Of a DNA stretch of 64,000 nt, positions 12,169 to 24,900 are shown in pieces; within the stretch, counting starts at the first letter, position 1, and each line of letters begins with the position of its first letter. The notes beneath the pieces are model-generated. The model had not been told where the DNA came from. It was given only the letters and a program-made list of their open reading frames with translations, and ran no database searches. This DNA is from Ananas comosus (taxonomy: Eukaryota > Streptophyta > Magnoliopsida > Poales > Bromeliaceae). The position numbers were made by a program, and so were the translations under genes. The stretch is taken from contig NC_033641.1 of NCBI RefSeq assembly GCF_001540865.1, positions 1,246,810-1,310,809 of the forward strand, given 5' to 3'.

Positions 12169-12642
12169 AGCTAAATTACAGAAAAGCCCCTGTCAATATC
12201 CCTTTTTTTACTTTTTTTCTCTGTCAATCGAAAATAATACACTTTGTCCTTTTAAAAAATAAAAAATGTTCACTTTGATTCTTACCGTTAGTGTTCCGTT
12301 AGGATTCCGTTTATATTCTATTTTTTAATATCCAAAATATCCCTGAAACCGTCCTCTTTTTTCATCCTCCGCCGCGCCGCCTCGTTCTCGCCCATCTTTC
12401 TGTTCATGCCCACGCACACGCTCTTGCTGGCCTGTGCCGTCTCACCCTCACCCTCGTCCACCTCTCCGTCCACGCCCACCCTGAAGAAGATGAGAAGTAA
12501 TTTGGTTATTTCATCACAGCATACTCCCTGTGAATATTTTTTATTTTTTAAAAAATAAAGTGTAAGTTTTTGAATGATAATGAGAAAAGTAAAAAAACGG
12601 ATATTAACATAAAAATTTTCTATAATTTAGCCTTTTTTTAAA
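12169..12642. mobile_element. Fold-back element with GC-rich central insert
   Basis: The left arm from ctaaattacagaaaag through tttttttactttt to tttttaaaaaataaaaaatg pairs closely with the right arm ending in aaaattttctataatttag; arms are about 110 bp. Between the AT-rich arms lies a sharply GC-rich block, about 12355-12495 (ccgccgcgccgcctcg, ccgtctcaccctcaccctcg). That composition contrast points to a foreign insert, possibly a captured gene piece. No confident protein could be recognised in it. Confidence 0.7.
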
Positions 12643-13235
12643 AAAATAATTTTTTTAAAAAAAGGATTATATAATGTTTTCAACTATGGTTCATAAAATT
12701 TTTCTTTTCAAAAAATAATTTTTTATACTTTTTTGAGGGACCAAACGCTCTGTTAAATTATCTCAAGAGGGTACAAGATTTATACCTCATGTTTTGGGGT
12801 ATTTAGCATTGCACTCGCCGGAACGACTCTTTTTTTCTGTTCCCGCAAGCGCCACGCTAGACAGAGAGGATCAACTAAAAATTTTAAAAGAAATATCGTA
12901 ATTCATATACCATGTTCAATTCCACAGCATCGTAATTGAATTCTCGTTTTTTTTTTTTTATTAAGTCACAATAACAATTCTTTTTTAAACTTTTGTGTTC
13001 AACTTATATATCACAGCTTACCCTCTACTGATTAGCGTGGAAGAGGGACATCTCTGCAATTATATTTTTTTTGAGGAGCTATGTGTGAAAAAACATTTAG
13101 GAGGGGTTATGTGCAAAAAGAAGCTCTATATATAAATTTATCACTCTTCTCTTTTTGCTCTTCTTATTTCACCTTCCCCGCCATCTTCGTCGTCGTCGTA
13201 CTCCTCCACCTTCTCTCACTATCCAAAACCTCTCC

Positions 13236-13267
13236 TAGGGTTAGGGTTAGGGTTAGGGTTAGGGTTT
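13236..13267 (+). promoter_or_regulatory. Short TTAGGG telomere-like array in the 5' leader
   Basis: About five uninterrupted TTAGGG units ending in AGGGTTT lie 32-63 bp upstream of the start codon of the next gene. Single telo-boxes (AAACCCTA) are known regulatory sites in promoters of plant housekeeping and translation genes; a multi-unit array of the six-base type is less usual. Confidence 0.8.
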
Positions 13268-13298
13268 CTTCGTGCGTGCTCCGCCCACCTCCTCTCCC

Positions 13299-16200
13299 AT
13301 GGCATACATCCCGCCCCACAAACGCCACTCCAAGGACGCCGAGACGCCGCCCCCCTCCCCTGCCTCCCTCCCCCCCCGCTTCAAGCAATCCCTAACCCTA
13401 GCCTCCCCCCACCTCCACGGCCGCCGCCGCGGCGACCTCTCCTCCTCCTCCTCCTCCTTTCAGCATGGCGGTGGCAAGATCGTCTACGCCGCCCACTGCG
13501 TCTCCCGCTGGTGGCTCGCCGGAATCGTCGGCGGCGTCGGCGTCGGCGGCGGCGGTGTTCCCGAGTCCCTTCCCTTGCGAGATCGTCGAGCGGAGGAGCG
13601 GCGCGAAGCCTCTCGTCGTCGCCGCCACGGCGGACGATGGTGGGAAGGAGGAGGAGGAGGAGAGGCCGTGGGTGGGGATAGCGCGGAGGGTGGAGCAGAA
13701 CCTTGTGGCGTCCGCGCGGAGTGCGAGGGAGGAGTTGGATGCTGGGGATGGGAACGCGAAGTTGTCGTTTGTGGCTAGGGTTGGTAAAGTTCTCTTTCAT
13801 GGGTATGATTTGATTCCTTCTTATTATAATATGCTCATTCATTGTTGTTCATGATAAGAAACCAGTATCTTATGTTTATAGAGAATTAAGGAGAGAGAAC
13901 TTTGATGGAGAGTAAGTAGAGATTTAGCCATTGTAAAATGTAAATTACTAAATTACTACTAAGAGGCTATCATATGAGACTATTGATATCCGAAAATCGT
14001 ACACGTTTTGGGAAAAATCTTTGTGTCCAAAGCATATATAACAAATTGCCCACATGGCGAAAGTTTAAAGAAACCTTATTTTGATTTGTGCTTTTCATTT
14101 ATATGGGAAATTAGTGTGGTTCATAAACACTGATTGTGTAGCAACATATGTCGAGATTGCTGTGTGCTCGAATCAAGAAACTTGGAATTCAATAAGCTTT
14201 AATCAGAAAAAACTTTTAGTTGTGGTAGCTAGATCATAGTAACCTATATGTGAAACTATATAAAACTATATGTAATATGTACGACAAAAAATGATTGCAT
14301 AATCAATAACTTCAATTAAAGAGAGGGGTCTATTGAATTATTTTATAATGTTTAAGGAATCTAATTGCCAAAATTGAGAGTTCAGGAGCCTGTTAATAAA
14401 AGAGCTAAAGTTTAGAGAGTCTTTGTATTTTTTTTTTCTTTAATTTTTTTGGGGAAAAAATTATTATTTTATATTATTTAGCACGATATTATAGTTGCAG
14501 TTTTTGATTTTGAGTCTCACCAGCTTGCTTGCTTTATTTAATTTTCTACCATTTAATTATTTCACGTCTTAAGCATATAAAATGTCTTGAACTCAGACGT
14601 GAGACAGAGAATTGAAGATCATGTGTTTGAGTCCTGCTACATAAGCAATGTATTTTCCTCCTATTTAATTACTCCATGTCTTAGGTCTGTAAAATGTCTC
14701 GAGCACAAACGTCGCAGGAAGCATTGCATATGTACTAATAAAAATACTTCGGATAAATTATACATTGGTCCTCAAACTATGATTCTGGTGATATTTTGAT
14801 CCCACATGGCGAAAGTTTAAAGAAACCTTACTTTTATTTGTGTTTTTCATTTATATCATTATATGGGAAATTAGTGTGGTCCATAAACAATGATTATGTA
14901 GCAACATATGTCGAGATTGTTGATAATTCTTCATGGCAAATCCGGTTAGATAGAAGTTCTCGAATCAAGAAAATCAGAATTTAATTTAACAAGCGTTAAT
15001 CAGAAAAACCTTGTAGTTAAAAGGTAGCTTAGACTGTAGTAACCTATATTCGAAGGTGTTCTTGTGCTTTTCTGTTTTAAAATTGTGCTGCATCTTTAGC
15101 TGGTTAGAAATGCTTTTGAAAATTAAAAACCAGACTAAGTACATTAAGGAAAAAAAAAAAAAAAAAAAGAGCCAAGTTTTAAGCAATTTGTTTTGTCACT
15201 AGGATGAGTCATATAGAAAAATGATGAATGTCATGTTGTGTGTAGGTGTGATATTTAATGACCAATTCGGTTGGTATTGATGTATCATGTGCTTTTCTGG
15301 TAATTAGGGACCCTTCAACATGCCTAAACTCCATCCGGAAAGCTGCAGTAGCTGAAGAAGGTTTTAAGAATCGAGTCCATAAATCATTTTACACAAATGT
15401 ACCTAATGAGTTTATGAAGAACGTCGAGCAGTTAATTGTAAAGAGTATTGGCTTTGACTTTGAGTCAGAGAGGGAGCACTACCATGTGAAGGTGCTACTC
15501 AGTATACATTGTTCTGTAACATCTTATATTCTTACTGATTAATCAACTGCATTTTTCCTAGGTTTCTAAGACAAATGCCATTTTCACTTGCTTATTCATG
15601 AACTATCGGCTTGTTATCTTCTTCAATATCAGGTATTTGACAAGCATCAACCTGATTCAACGATATCATGCAAATGTACTGTGCGAAAGGATGGTGGACT
15701 TGAACTTTATAAGGTAAGTGTAATGTTCCATCTGCTAAGCAATATTTTGTACAAGTGCTTTACTTTTAATATTCTGTTATATTATTTCCCTATATTAGGA
15801 CATTTTGATAAGCTAGAAGCTTGTAATACTCTAACTATTATCTATAGTTTTGTTAATTTGTTATTCCTTGTGACCTTATGGTAATCTTGATGATATTATA
15901 TTAAGATCAGTTGCCTCGATGGACAAAATGTGGTGTTGAAATACTTTCTGATTTGTTGGTAACTAACCTTTTTCTTCAATTACTCCAGGAATAAAATGTC
16001 TAAGAATATTTAAATTGCATAGAGAAAATACTCTCGCATAAATTTTACTATTATGTTCCTGTGTAATCATGTTAGAGCACAACATTCTGACTATCACTTA
16101 ATAAAGTACCTACTCGTTGCCTTTTGTATCTGGTATAACGAATTTTCTCGATGTATCTGTGTTTCTTGTTCCTTTTGTTTTTCTAAACTCATTTTAAGTA

Positions 16201-17511
16201 TTGTAGTCTTCAACCGTATGAGAAGTTCTAGCTACTCATTCATTTTTTCCCCCCTTCTCCTTCGTTGTCTTTATTTTATTTTAGTTTCTTTGTTTTCATT
16301 TTTTCTGTAGATTGAACTAAACCAAGTGCGGCACATGGTGGTAGATATATCTTGTCTGCATAAGGATCTCGACTTGAGACTGATTCTGGTTACCAAAAAG
16401 CTCTTGAAAAATTTGGATGTAAGTTGCCTTATTTCCTCAATGCCTAACTCAAAAGGTCCCCCGAAATCTTGTTGATGAGTAGCTTTTCAAATTTCGCACT
16501 ACGCACTTGCTAGAATTTCAACTCAAATACTAAATAAATCACTAGCTGTCACATGGACAATGCTGACTCACCATTAACATTTGGAAAAACATTTTGACAT
16601 AGAAGCATCACACATTCTGAAATGTACTGCTTTTGTTGTGTTTTAATATTTATATATTCAAATGCATTTGCTCCAGGACGAGGTTGAGAACGGCATAAAT
16701 CAACTAATTTCGTCTGCAATTATCGATTCAGAGGTTAAAGGGGGGCTTCGATGGCCTTTTGGGAAGGAGTCCGTTGCTGAAAGATTCAGCGTAGTTGGAG
16801 TCTGGCTTACGAGATACAAAGCTTATAGATCAAAGACAATGAGGCTTAAGTTGAGACACGCTGACCGATTCGACCATAAGACTTCAACTGGGGAAGTGGC
16901 CAATGAAGTTACTCTGAAGCTGTCTGCGATCTCTGAATTATTAAGAGTGAGTGCCTTTCTTCTTGATGGTTGACGAAGAACAAGGGGAAAAAAAAAAGAA
17001 AAGAAAAAAAAAAGAGCTAATGTTATGGTCTTCCACCAACTTCATTTCTTATTCGAGGAAGCCATAGCATTACTCTTTTGTAAAATTTAAGAAATCTGCA
17101 TTTCCCTCGCCATGATTTGAGCTTTTAGAAAGAAATATATAGAATAAAGAAAGTGAAGCTTTTCCATCCTGTTTAATTTGGAGTATTCCTCATCATTTTA
17201 AGTAGCAACTCCTCTCTTTTATTCCTTTACTAGAACCATTTTGTGGTATATTTCTTGTCCAAGTTCCCATCCTGTTTATTCTTCCTTCTAGCAGTGTTAT
17301 ATTTATTAAACAAGCTCTTTACATGTTCGGTAAGTTCTAATGATTCCCAACTTATTTTCACAACATATTTTTTTTACTTTTTTTCTGTTTTTAACTTCTG
17401 CAGGAAGGCAATTTGGAAGAGACCCCTGTGGGAGAGATGCTTGAGGCAACTGTAAAATTAGTGTGGGAAAAGTTTCTGAGCTACAGTGTCTGCCCTGCCC
17501 TGCCTTCATGA
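13299..17511 (+). CDS. Conserved plant protein of unknown function (MAYIPPHKRHS type), frameshifted in exon 1
   Basis: Six exons: 13299-13802, 15308-15491, 15633-15713, 16311-16418, 16677-16946, 17404-17511 (TGA), about 417 residues once the shift is allowed for. The start MAYIPPHKRHSKD is a conserved opening of a plant family that I believe is listed as DUF7903; that name is from memory. Frame 1 runs from the ATG through KIVYAAHCVSRWW. From about 13550 the conserved text FPCEIVERRSGAKPLVV is in the +1 frame, and this frame matches the phase of exon 2 (LFHG|DPSTCLNSIRKAAV). So exon 1 holds one base too many (or two too few) in a GGC/GTC-rich stretch near 13515-13550. Later exons are intact: DKHQPDSTISCKCTVRKDGG, a 90-residue exon with RWPFGKES and WLTRYKAYRSKTMRLKLRHA, and a C-terminus ending VCPALPS. 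No catalytic motif recognised. Either a sequencing/assembly error or a true null allele. Confidence 0.82.
14049..15054. repeat. Intronic direct repeat flanking dispersed repeat R1 copy 2
   Basis: Within intron 1 of the gene above, 14049-14254 and 14801-15054 are direct repeats. Both start ccacatggcgaaagtttaaa, both contain gtagcaacatatgtcgagatt, and both end near agtaacctatat. The right copy has an extra segment with ttcttcatggcaaatccggt. Between them, 14424-14784 is dispersed repeat R1 copy 2 (see 11175-11531), ending in a remnant of the fold-back end 'ttggtcctcaaactat'. Confidence 0.8.
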
Positions 17512-18914
17512 CCCTTCTGTGCCAATTTCATCTGTCTCCTCTTTTGTGAGTTGTTTGTATCAGATCCTGTACAGAGTGTTGTTGTTGGAGTGCTTTTGGA
17601 AATAATGATATAGGATTAATAGCATAATAAAGTGCTTTTGATGTTTTCTTGTTCCTTTATTGTATCTCTTTACAGTTGGAGTTGCCTGTTCAAAACTTCA
17701 AATGGCTTGTTCAGGTGAGGAGTGAAAATATGACACCCCTAAGATTTGAAATAGTCTTATGTATAAGATATAATAGGGTTAGACTTTTTAACTCGTTTAC
17801 AGTATTTTGCGTTGTGGTTAGATACAAAAAGTTAAGAGGGTTAAGAATGTTAGCGTTAGAGTAGTTCTAGAATGGATGATTCTCTAAGAAGTGAAGTAGG
17901 GTGTTATTGTTGATATCCGAGTCAATTATCAATCGAAAATATGAGATGAGTTTTGATTGAGTCGGGATTATACGGCGGTTGATAGAGCCAACCATTAATC
18001 GAAAATATAAGATGAATTTCAGCTAAGTTAGGGTTATACAGCGGACACAGCACGGCTTCCTCACTGATGACCGTTGTGGGTTGAACTAATTTTCAAGGAA
18101 AAAAAATAAACTGAAGAAAAATAAGTAAGGCCTCTGGTTAATTGTTATTTGGTTTCTGCAACACCATTGAAAAGCATCCTAAATAATACTCCTTCCTCAA
18201 GTAAAGATAATCAGCAAAGAACAAAGAAAGAAAAGGCGTTAAAAAGAAATTTATTTGGTTACACGTAGCTGGAATAGCATTATAGCCAGCTAGAGCGAAC
18301 AACATGAATATTTAGCCATATTTTTAAACAAAATAGTAATATTTTTTTGTATTTAGTCCTTTCAAAAAACTTTTTATTTTGTATCCTCCTACCAAAATTA
18401 TTAATTCAGATATGATCATATATTTTATATATATAAGTGAGCATGGTGATTTTAAAAATTTAAAATAAATACAGTGATTCGTATTTCGCGTTTACAAAAG
18501 TGAATAGGAAGGGACCTTATATCGCGTTATTTAAAATACATTATATTATTTAACTAGAAATGGCAAATGAATTAACATGTTTTTGTTAATTAAATATTAT
18601 TTTTCATATCTAGCCTGTGGCTTATATGTTATATAGAGTCATTTCTTTATTTATAATTTTGGTAATATTAGTTTTCAAATAATTTTTTTTAAAGGGGGTT
18701 TTAATGCAAAAAAAAAGCCCAAATATTGAAGATTATGAGTAGTTTGATAATTTTTATAAATTTAAGAAATATTTTTGATAGTTTGAACACTTTTGGAGAG
18801 TTTTTGCTAAATTCAGGGGGTGTGTATAAAATTAACTCTTCGTTCAGGGGCCTCTGTACAATTTTTACCTTCTCCATTTCTCTCTCGTCTCTTCTTCTTC
18901 TTCTTCTTCTCCAC

Positions 18915-18918
<4 letters not shown>
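17512..18918. other. Intergenic spacer without recognised gene
   Basis: 17512-17650 is probably 3' UTR of the preceding gene. 17880-18060 contains two similar copies of 'gagtcaattatcaatcgaaaatatgagatgag' / 'gagccaaccattaatcgaaaatataagatgaa', a short tandem duplication. 18300-18720 is AT-rich with nothing recognisable, and 18840-18918 is the CT-rich leader of the next gene. Confidence 0.6.

Positions 18919-18954
<36 letters not shown>
18919..18954 (+). repeat. (CT)n tract in 5' leader
   Basis: Eighteen CT units end 24 bp before the start codon of the UBA/PUB gene. CT-rich leaders of this sort also precede the Z-ISO start (about 55098-55125) and, on the minus strand, the UBP start. Confidence 0.9.
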
Positions 18955-18957
<3 letters not shown>

Positions 18958-18977
18958 CTTCTTTGTTGCCCTAATCC

Positions 18978-21900
18978 ATGGCGGGGGGGCTCTCCCTACG
19001 CTGCGGCGACTGCGGAGCGCACCTGAAGAGCGTGGAGGAGGCGCAGGAGCACGCGGAGCTAACCTCCCACGCCAACTTCTCCGAGTCCGCCGAGGCCGTC
19101 CTCAACCTCATCTGCACCACCTGCTCCAAGCCCTGCCGATCCCAAACCGTACGATTCGGTTGCTCACCCCTCTCCTCTTTGCTCCGATTCGATTAGGGTT
19201 TTGTTTTGATTTGAGAATGGTTTATCTGCGATTAGGGTTTGTTTGAATTTTGAGCATATAAGAGGTGATTTTGTTTGATTTGCTTGTGGGGAGTTTTGAT
19301 TCCACTGAAGTAGGTGGATCCGATTACGGTTTGTTTAAGTTTTGAGCATTGTGGAAGTGATTTTGCTTGATTTGCTGTTGCTTTGGGAGGAGTTTTGATT
19401 CTTTTGAAGGAGTTAGATCCTATTTGTATTTCCAAATTTTGAGCATTTTGGTAGTGATTTTGTTTGATTTGGGGTTGGTTTCTTTAGGGGTGTGGGTTTT
19501 GATTCTTTAGCATTGCCTTTGGGGTTGGTTCTTTATTTTTATTTTTATTTTTATTTTTTTGATACGGGGCTGGTATCTTGTGGGGGAATTTGATTCTTTT
19601 GAAGGAGGTGGATCTGCATACGAAGAGGACGGGTCATGCGGATTTCGTCGATAAGACTTTGGAGGCGGCGAAGCCCATCGAATTAGAGGCGGCGGCGAAG
19701 CCCAAGGATGATGTGGTGGTGGCAGCGGAGGAGGGTGCGGCAGCGGCGCCCTCCGAGGGTGGCCAATCTGAAGGTGAATTGTTTAATTTTGGGTTTAGGA
19801 TGGTCAAGTTATCTTTCTGCTGATTAATTTCTTAAGAAGGACAAATCTTTCAAATGATCAGGATGATCAAGTTATCACATTTACCTTTACTACTGAACTA
19901 AGTCAAAATAATTAGGAAAGAACCTTCTGGGCTTCATCATCTCTATCGCCAAAAATTCCATGTCTTTTGGCCTTATGTCCTCAATGTGTTTTTGTTTTCA
20001 GGCTCCATTAGCTTGTTGTAGAATCATTTTTTTTTTCTTTATACATTGAGAGCTGCACCAAGTGTAACATACCACAATGTAATGTGGAGTGCTTGTCCTG
20101 AGCTTGTAAAACCTTCTTGAGAGAATTTGGACTTTGTTCGTCATGTGGCAAGGGCTCGAATCTGCTCGCCTGCTCGGTTATTGAATCCTCATGAAAGGAC
20201 CAGAAAAATTGAGATGAGCTTTTCATAAAATGCAATTTTAAGCTGATGAAAGTATGACTATTAGCTATTGCGGCTGCTACCATTCTGCTTTCTTGGCTTG
20301 GCTAGGGCATGCACTACTTACTCAAAAATTATCTAAATTAGGGACATAATAGGCTCTTTCTGTTGCCAGAGGTTAAGGCTGAGGTCTCTGGTCTCCAACT
20401 TAATTTTGAGTCATACATAAGTTACTTGAGGCTTTGAACAATAAAAGTAATAACCAATTACAAAGTTGGTAGAACAGGTGATTCTATTGTGTGTTGGATG
20501 AGTTTTGTTGCCAAGAGGATCACTAAAACATGGGTGTGTTGAGACCTCTTGCGTGATCTGGACAACTTGATAAATCTACTGATAAGTGACAGCACTGGTC
20601 AAGCACAATCTACTCATGAGCATGTGAAGCTGGAGACATGCGTGCATTGCAAATGGAAGCTTTCAAAGGTTCATACTTACAAATGGTAACTAAGCAAGTA
20701 AAATCAATGCTGAGGAGGCAATCATGAAATTGAAGTCTCATATGCTACTAATATATTCTTTTGTAGTAATCAAACCTTTCTCTTATCATTGCTTTCTTCA
20801 TATTAGAACTTAGAAGCATTTGTTAGTGCCTTTCCTTGTAATTATATGATAATATTTTTATTTTGTTCTAGTTACCTTATGGTGTTTTTGATTTTTCTTG
20901 GTTTTCTAGAGATGGTTGTCCCAGAAGTTAATAAATCTATGCTCGAGGAACTTGAGTCAATGGGATTTCCTACAGCTCGTGCAACAAGAGCGCTTCACTT
21001 TTCTGGTAAGCTTTTTGATTAGAAATATTATTTTTACAGTTGTATCCTTTGTTTCTTTGAAAATTAAATAGGTGGTGCTTAGCCACTTTACTATGACATC
21101 AAATGGAATCATATTGATGTATCTGCTACCTATAAAGGAAGAGAGAATTAGTGTTTCTTGTTTTGGTTATAGAGGCTTCGACACTTCATCAAGCTAGGTC
21201 TTAGCTCCTTTGATTCAGTTAAGATCCAAAAATAACTTGACTATGAAGCTTCCAATCGATGAATCCATGACGGTTGTAATCTTAAATTTAAAAGTGCTTT
21301 TCTTCATATCCTGAACCATGCTCACAAGTTATACAACTTGCCCTTCCTGATCTCACGTCGTTGGTCGCACTATTAGTTTCTGAAATCTTTGGTATCCACA
21401 ATTTTCATTAGCCTTGTTGTGTAATATGCTTGTGTTTAAAGTCTTATCTGTGATACCAGAGTGTTTTCTTGAGCAAACCAACACGATGTGACTGTGTTGC
21501 TTTGAGTTTGAGTAACATTGGACAGTCACATTGGGTGGTCAATGGGCTGGCGACATGCCTTTTATCCCTATTATTGTGTTTTCTTTTGACAATAAGAATC
21601 TGTTGATGCGTTTGAATAATTATAGAGCTTTCATTACTTAGGTAATAGCAGTATCGAAGGCGCGATCAATTGGATTGCAGAACATGAGGATGATCCTGAT
21701 ATAGATGAAATGCCCCTGGTATGGTGTTTTTTTAACCTTCTTTCGCTTGGTCATTGCTGCATGAACCCTTTTTCGTTGTTACTTGTATGCGGTATTTAAC
21801 TTTTAAGTTATTTCATTGTAATTCTTTTCTTCTGCTTCCTTCTAATCTTATGTTCTAACAGGATTTTGTGGATTGAACTCCATATTTTTGTAATGCTTTT

Positions 21901-24900
21901 ATCTTCGTCTGCTTTGTATATGTTTTATCATGATATTTTCTTCACCTCTAGGTTTTGGCGACAGACCATATTCTAGTAAAGATCTTTTATTAAGGTTGTC
22001 AGAGATACCTTGTGCTTCTAGGTGCTTTTATGGCCAAATTGTTTAGGTGCTAGCCAATTTGGCATCTAAATGAAATCAGTTTACATACAACTTGGACTAG
22101 GTAGTCACTTGGACACCACCTAGATGAATGCTCATTTTTTGTTAGAATATTCTTTACCTTTCGCTACATCATTTTTTAAAAAAAATTTCAACAAATATAA
22201 GTTAGATGATGAATATAGGGGCATGATTAATGAGGTTAAACAACCGACTGTCTTTCTTGGCTAAAGCCAATCATCAAAGGGAACATCTTTATCTTTTAAA
22301 ACTTCATTGGAGGAACTTTCGAACAAAATTAGTGTTATAGCTTCGTAGAAAATAAGTGCCCTGCAGCTATTTCCCCCAACCTTCCTATTTCCTTCTACCA
22401 GCTGTTAAACAAGGATACAAAATTTATTCATTTAAGAATAGTTTGTCTTGTTTGTTTCCTGTGGGACCTATTTTCACAAAAGCTATATGCTCACATTGTT
22501 GATTTGTATTGAATTTTATGTAACAAAGTCAACCATTCTTTATGCGGTCTATGTGTTTGCTATTCTGATTTCGTCATGCCTTAATCACTTTCAGGTGCCC
22601 GCTGAAACTAAAGCTGAGGCTAACAAGCCCTCTTTAACTCCGGAGGAAATGAAGTTGAAAGCACAAGAGCTACGGTTTGTTTTTTTAGCATCTTGTTTCT
22701 CATACTGTTAAATGCTCTTAACATTTAAAATGAGTTCCGTCATTGAGGGATAAATGTAGACATAAAATTTATTTTGTTAGTTCGTTAATCTCCACCTTAA
22801 TAATAAATGTCTTTTATTATCACGTGCTGTTGTGTTTGTGTTTAGCAATTTATCTTTCTTCTGAAGTTTCTCTTCAAAATATTAAGTTGCCAGACTATTC
22901 TTTGTGTGGGAAAAGAGAGAGAGTGAGTGAAATTAAGCGTACTTATCCTAAGAAATTTCAATGCTTATCCATATACTTCTGTGCAAAACCATTTTACCTC
23001 AAATTAATCCCATTCTCCTCGAATGCATTGTGCGCCTCTTTTCTCCCTTTTGCCGTACAATAAATATGAAGGGAAGGGGGGACCCGAACCGGCCCTATTT
23101 GTTCCTTTTTCTCGAAACTAACATTTTTGTTAAGTCAAGTATACATTTACATTGTGACTTTATTTATCATTTTTTTTAAAAAAAAAATTGGTTGTCTTTT
23201 ACATTTTTACCATGTCTTCATGAAGGCCATCATTTCATTTCCATAATCCATGTACAATTTTCTTTTACTTATTAAGACAGACATCCTTGATTAGCTGGGA
23301 TGGGACACTTTATTATATAACGGTTACGTTGAGCTCAATGCTCTTCATTCTTGCAGGGAACGTGCTCGAAAGAAGAAAGAAGAAGAAGAAAAAAGAATGG
23401 AGAGAGAAAGAGAGAAGGTATCACCAATCAATATTTCTGATTTTTGTTACTTATGTGTCTCAAATATCGCCTCAATATCATGGTCAATTGGGCTAAAATG
23501 GTTCGTACCGTACTGTTTTAAGTGTATAATTCATCATGGATACATATAATCAATTAGGTCATAGTCTTTTCAAAGTGAGCTTCTCTCTTACCTTGTTCCA
23601 TGGGTTGTCTCTTATTAAATTATTTAAATCATTTAGCTTACAATCTTCACAATGTGCTTCTTGCTCAGGTTATTTAGTTTTAAACTTAAAGTACTTGTAT
23701 GCTGTAAAACCTAGTATTTGTACCTGAAACAACCTTAGGTCAGCGTAATATTCTCATTTTAAAAAATTACATAAAACATCACTTTTATCAGGAAAATGAT
23801 AGTTTGTTGCAAGAATTTTAAAATAAAATTCTCATTTTGATAAACAATAACGATTTTTAGCTAGTTTTGATCCTTATATTGTGAGAATTGTTTTACTTAT
23901 GANTTTATCAGGAAAATGATAGTTTGTTGCAAGAATTTTAAAATAAAATTCTCATTTTGATAAAAAATAACGATTTTTAGCTAGTTTTGATCCTTATATT
24001 GTGAGAATTGTTTTACTTATGATTTAGGAGAGGATACGTATAGGCAAAGAACTTCTTGAAGCCAAGAGAATTGAAGAGGATAATGAAAGAAAACGGTTAG
24101 TTCTTGTCTAACTGTTTTCTTGCGTATATCGTTTTTTGACTTTTAGTATGGAATTTTCCAAATTCTGGCATAGAACTCGTCTTTCGTGTTTGTATTTGAT
24201 ACTTTATGGCATTGATACAGGTTGTTGGCACTCAGAAAAGCCGAGAAAGAGGAGGAGAAAAGAGCAAGAGAGAAAATCCGTCAGAAATTAGAAGAGGATA
24301 AGGTATTCAATGTCTTCGCTTTGTTCTTTCATTGCTGAAATATCACTTTATCACTTGTCAGTGCTCCGAATATAGTGTGAAACATCCTATTTTAGTTTAT
24401 TTGCAAATGGATTTGTCTTCTCGTTGATTTTTTTTTAATAGGTTTTAGGTCATACGCAATCTAAACACTTCAATCTTGCTCATAACTTGTACTTGAGCAT
24501 TAGAGGTAGGTAGTATGATTCTGGAAGTCTGGAAAATGTACACCAGTTCTTTTTTTTTATTTTTAACTTTGACAACAAGAACCGCCCATCTGGATGGGGG
24601 GTTTAGGCAGACACCTAGCTGTGCAAGTAACATATCCCTCAAAATATCGGCAGAGGATCCAAAACTGCGCTAAATGTAGGCCAAATGTTATGATATCTAT
24701 AATGAAAATCTTTTTGCGTTATTTATATCACTAGAATTTGAACTACAAAAGCATAAGAATTTTTTGCTTACATGTCCATTTTAACTTTTGCACTGTTTAT
24801 ACTGATTGAAATATTTATTGCAGGCAGAAAGGAGGCGGAAACTTGGATTGCCACCTGAAGATCCAGGAGCTGCCAAGCCTAGCGCACCTCCTGTGGAAGA

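Noticed and set aside
13381..13842. Open frames on the minus strand over exon 1 of the MAYIPPHKRHS gene
   Set aside because: Low-complexity Arg/Gly-rich shadows of the GC-rich exon, without splice context.
17649..17864. Open frame just after the MAYIPPHKRHS gene
   Set aside because: AT-rich with no homology I can recognise and no promoter signs; more likely chance.
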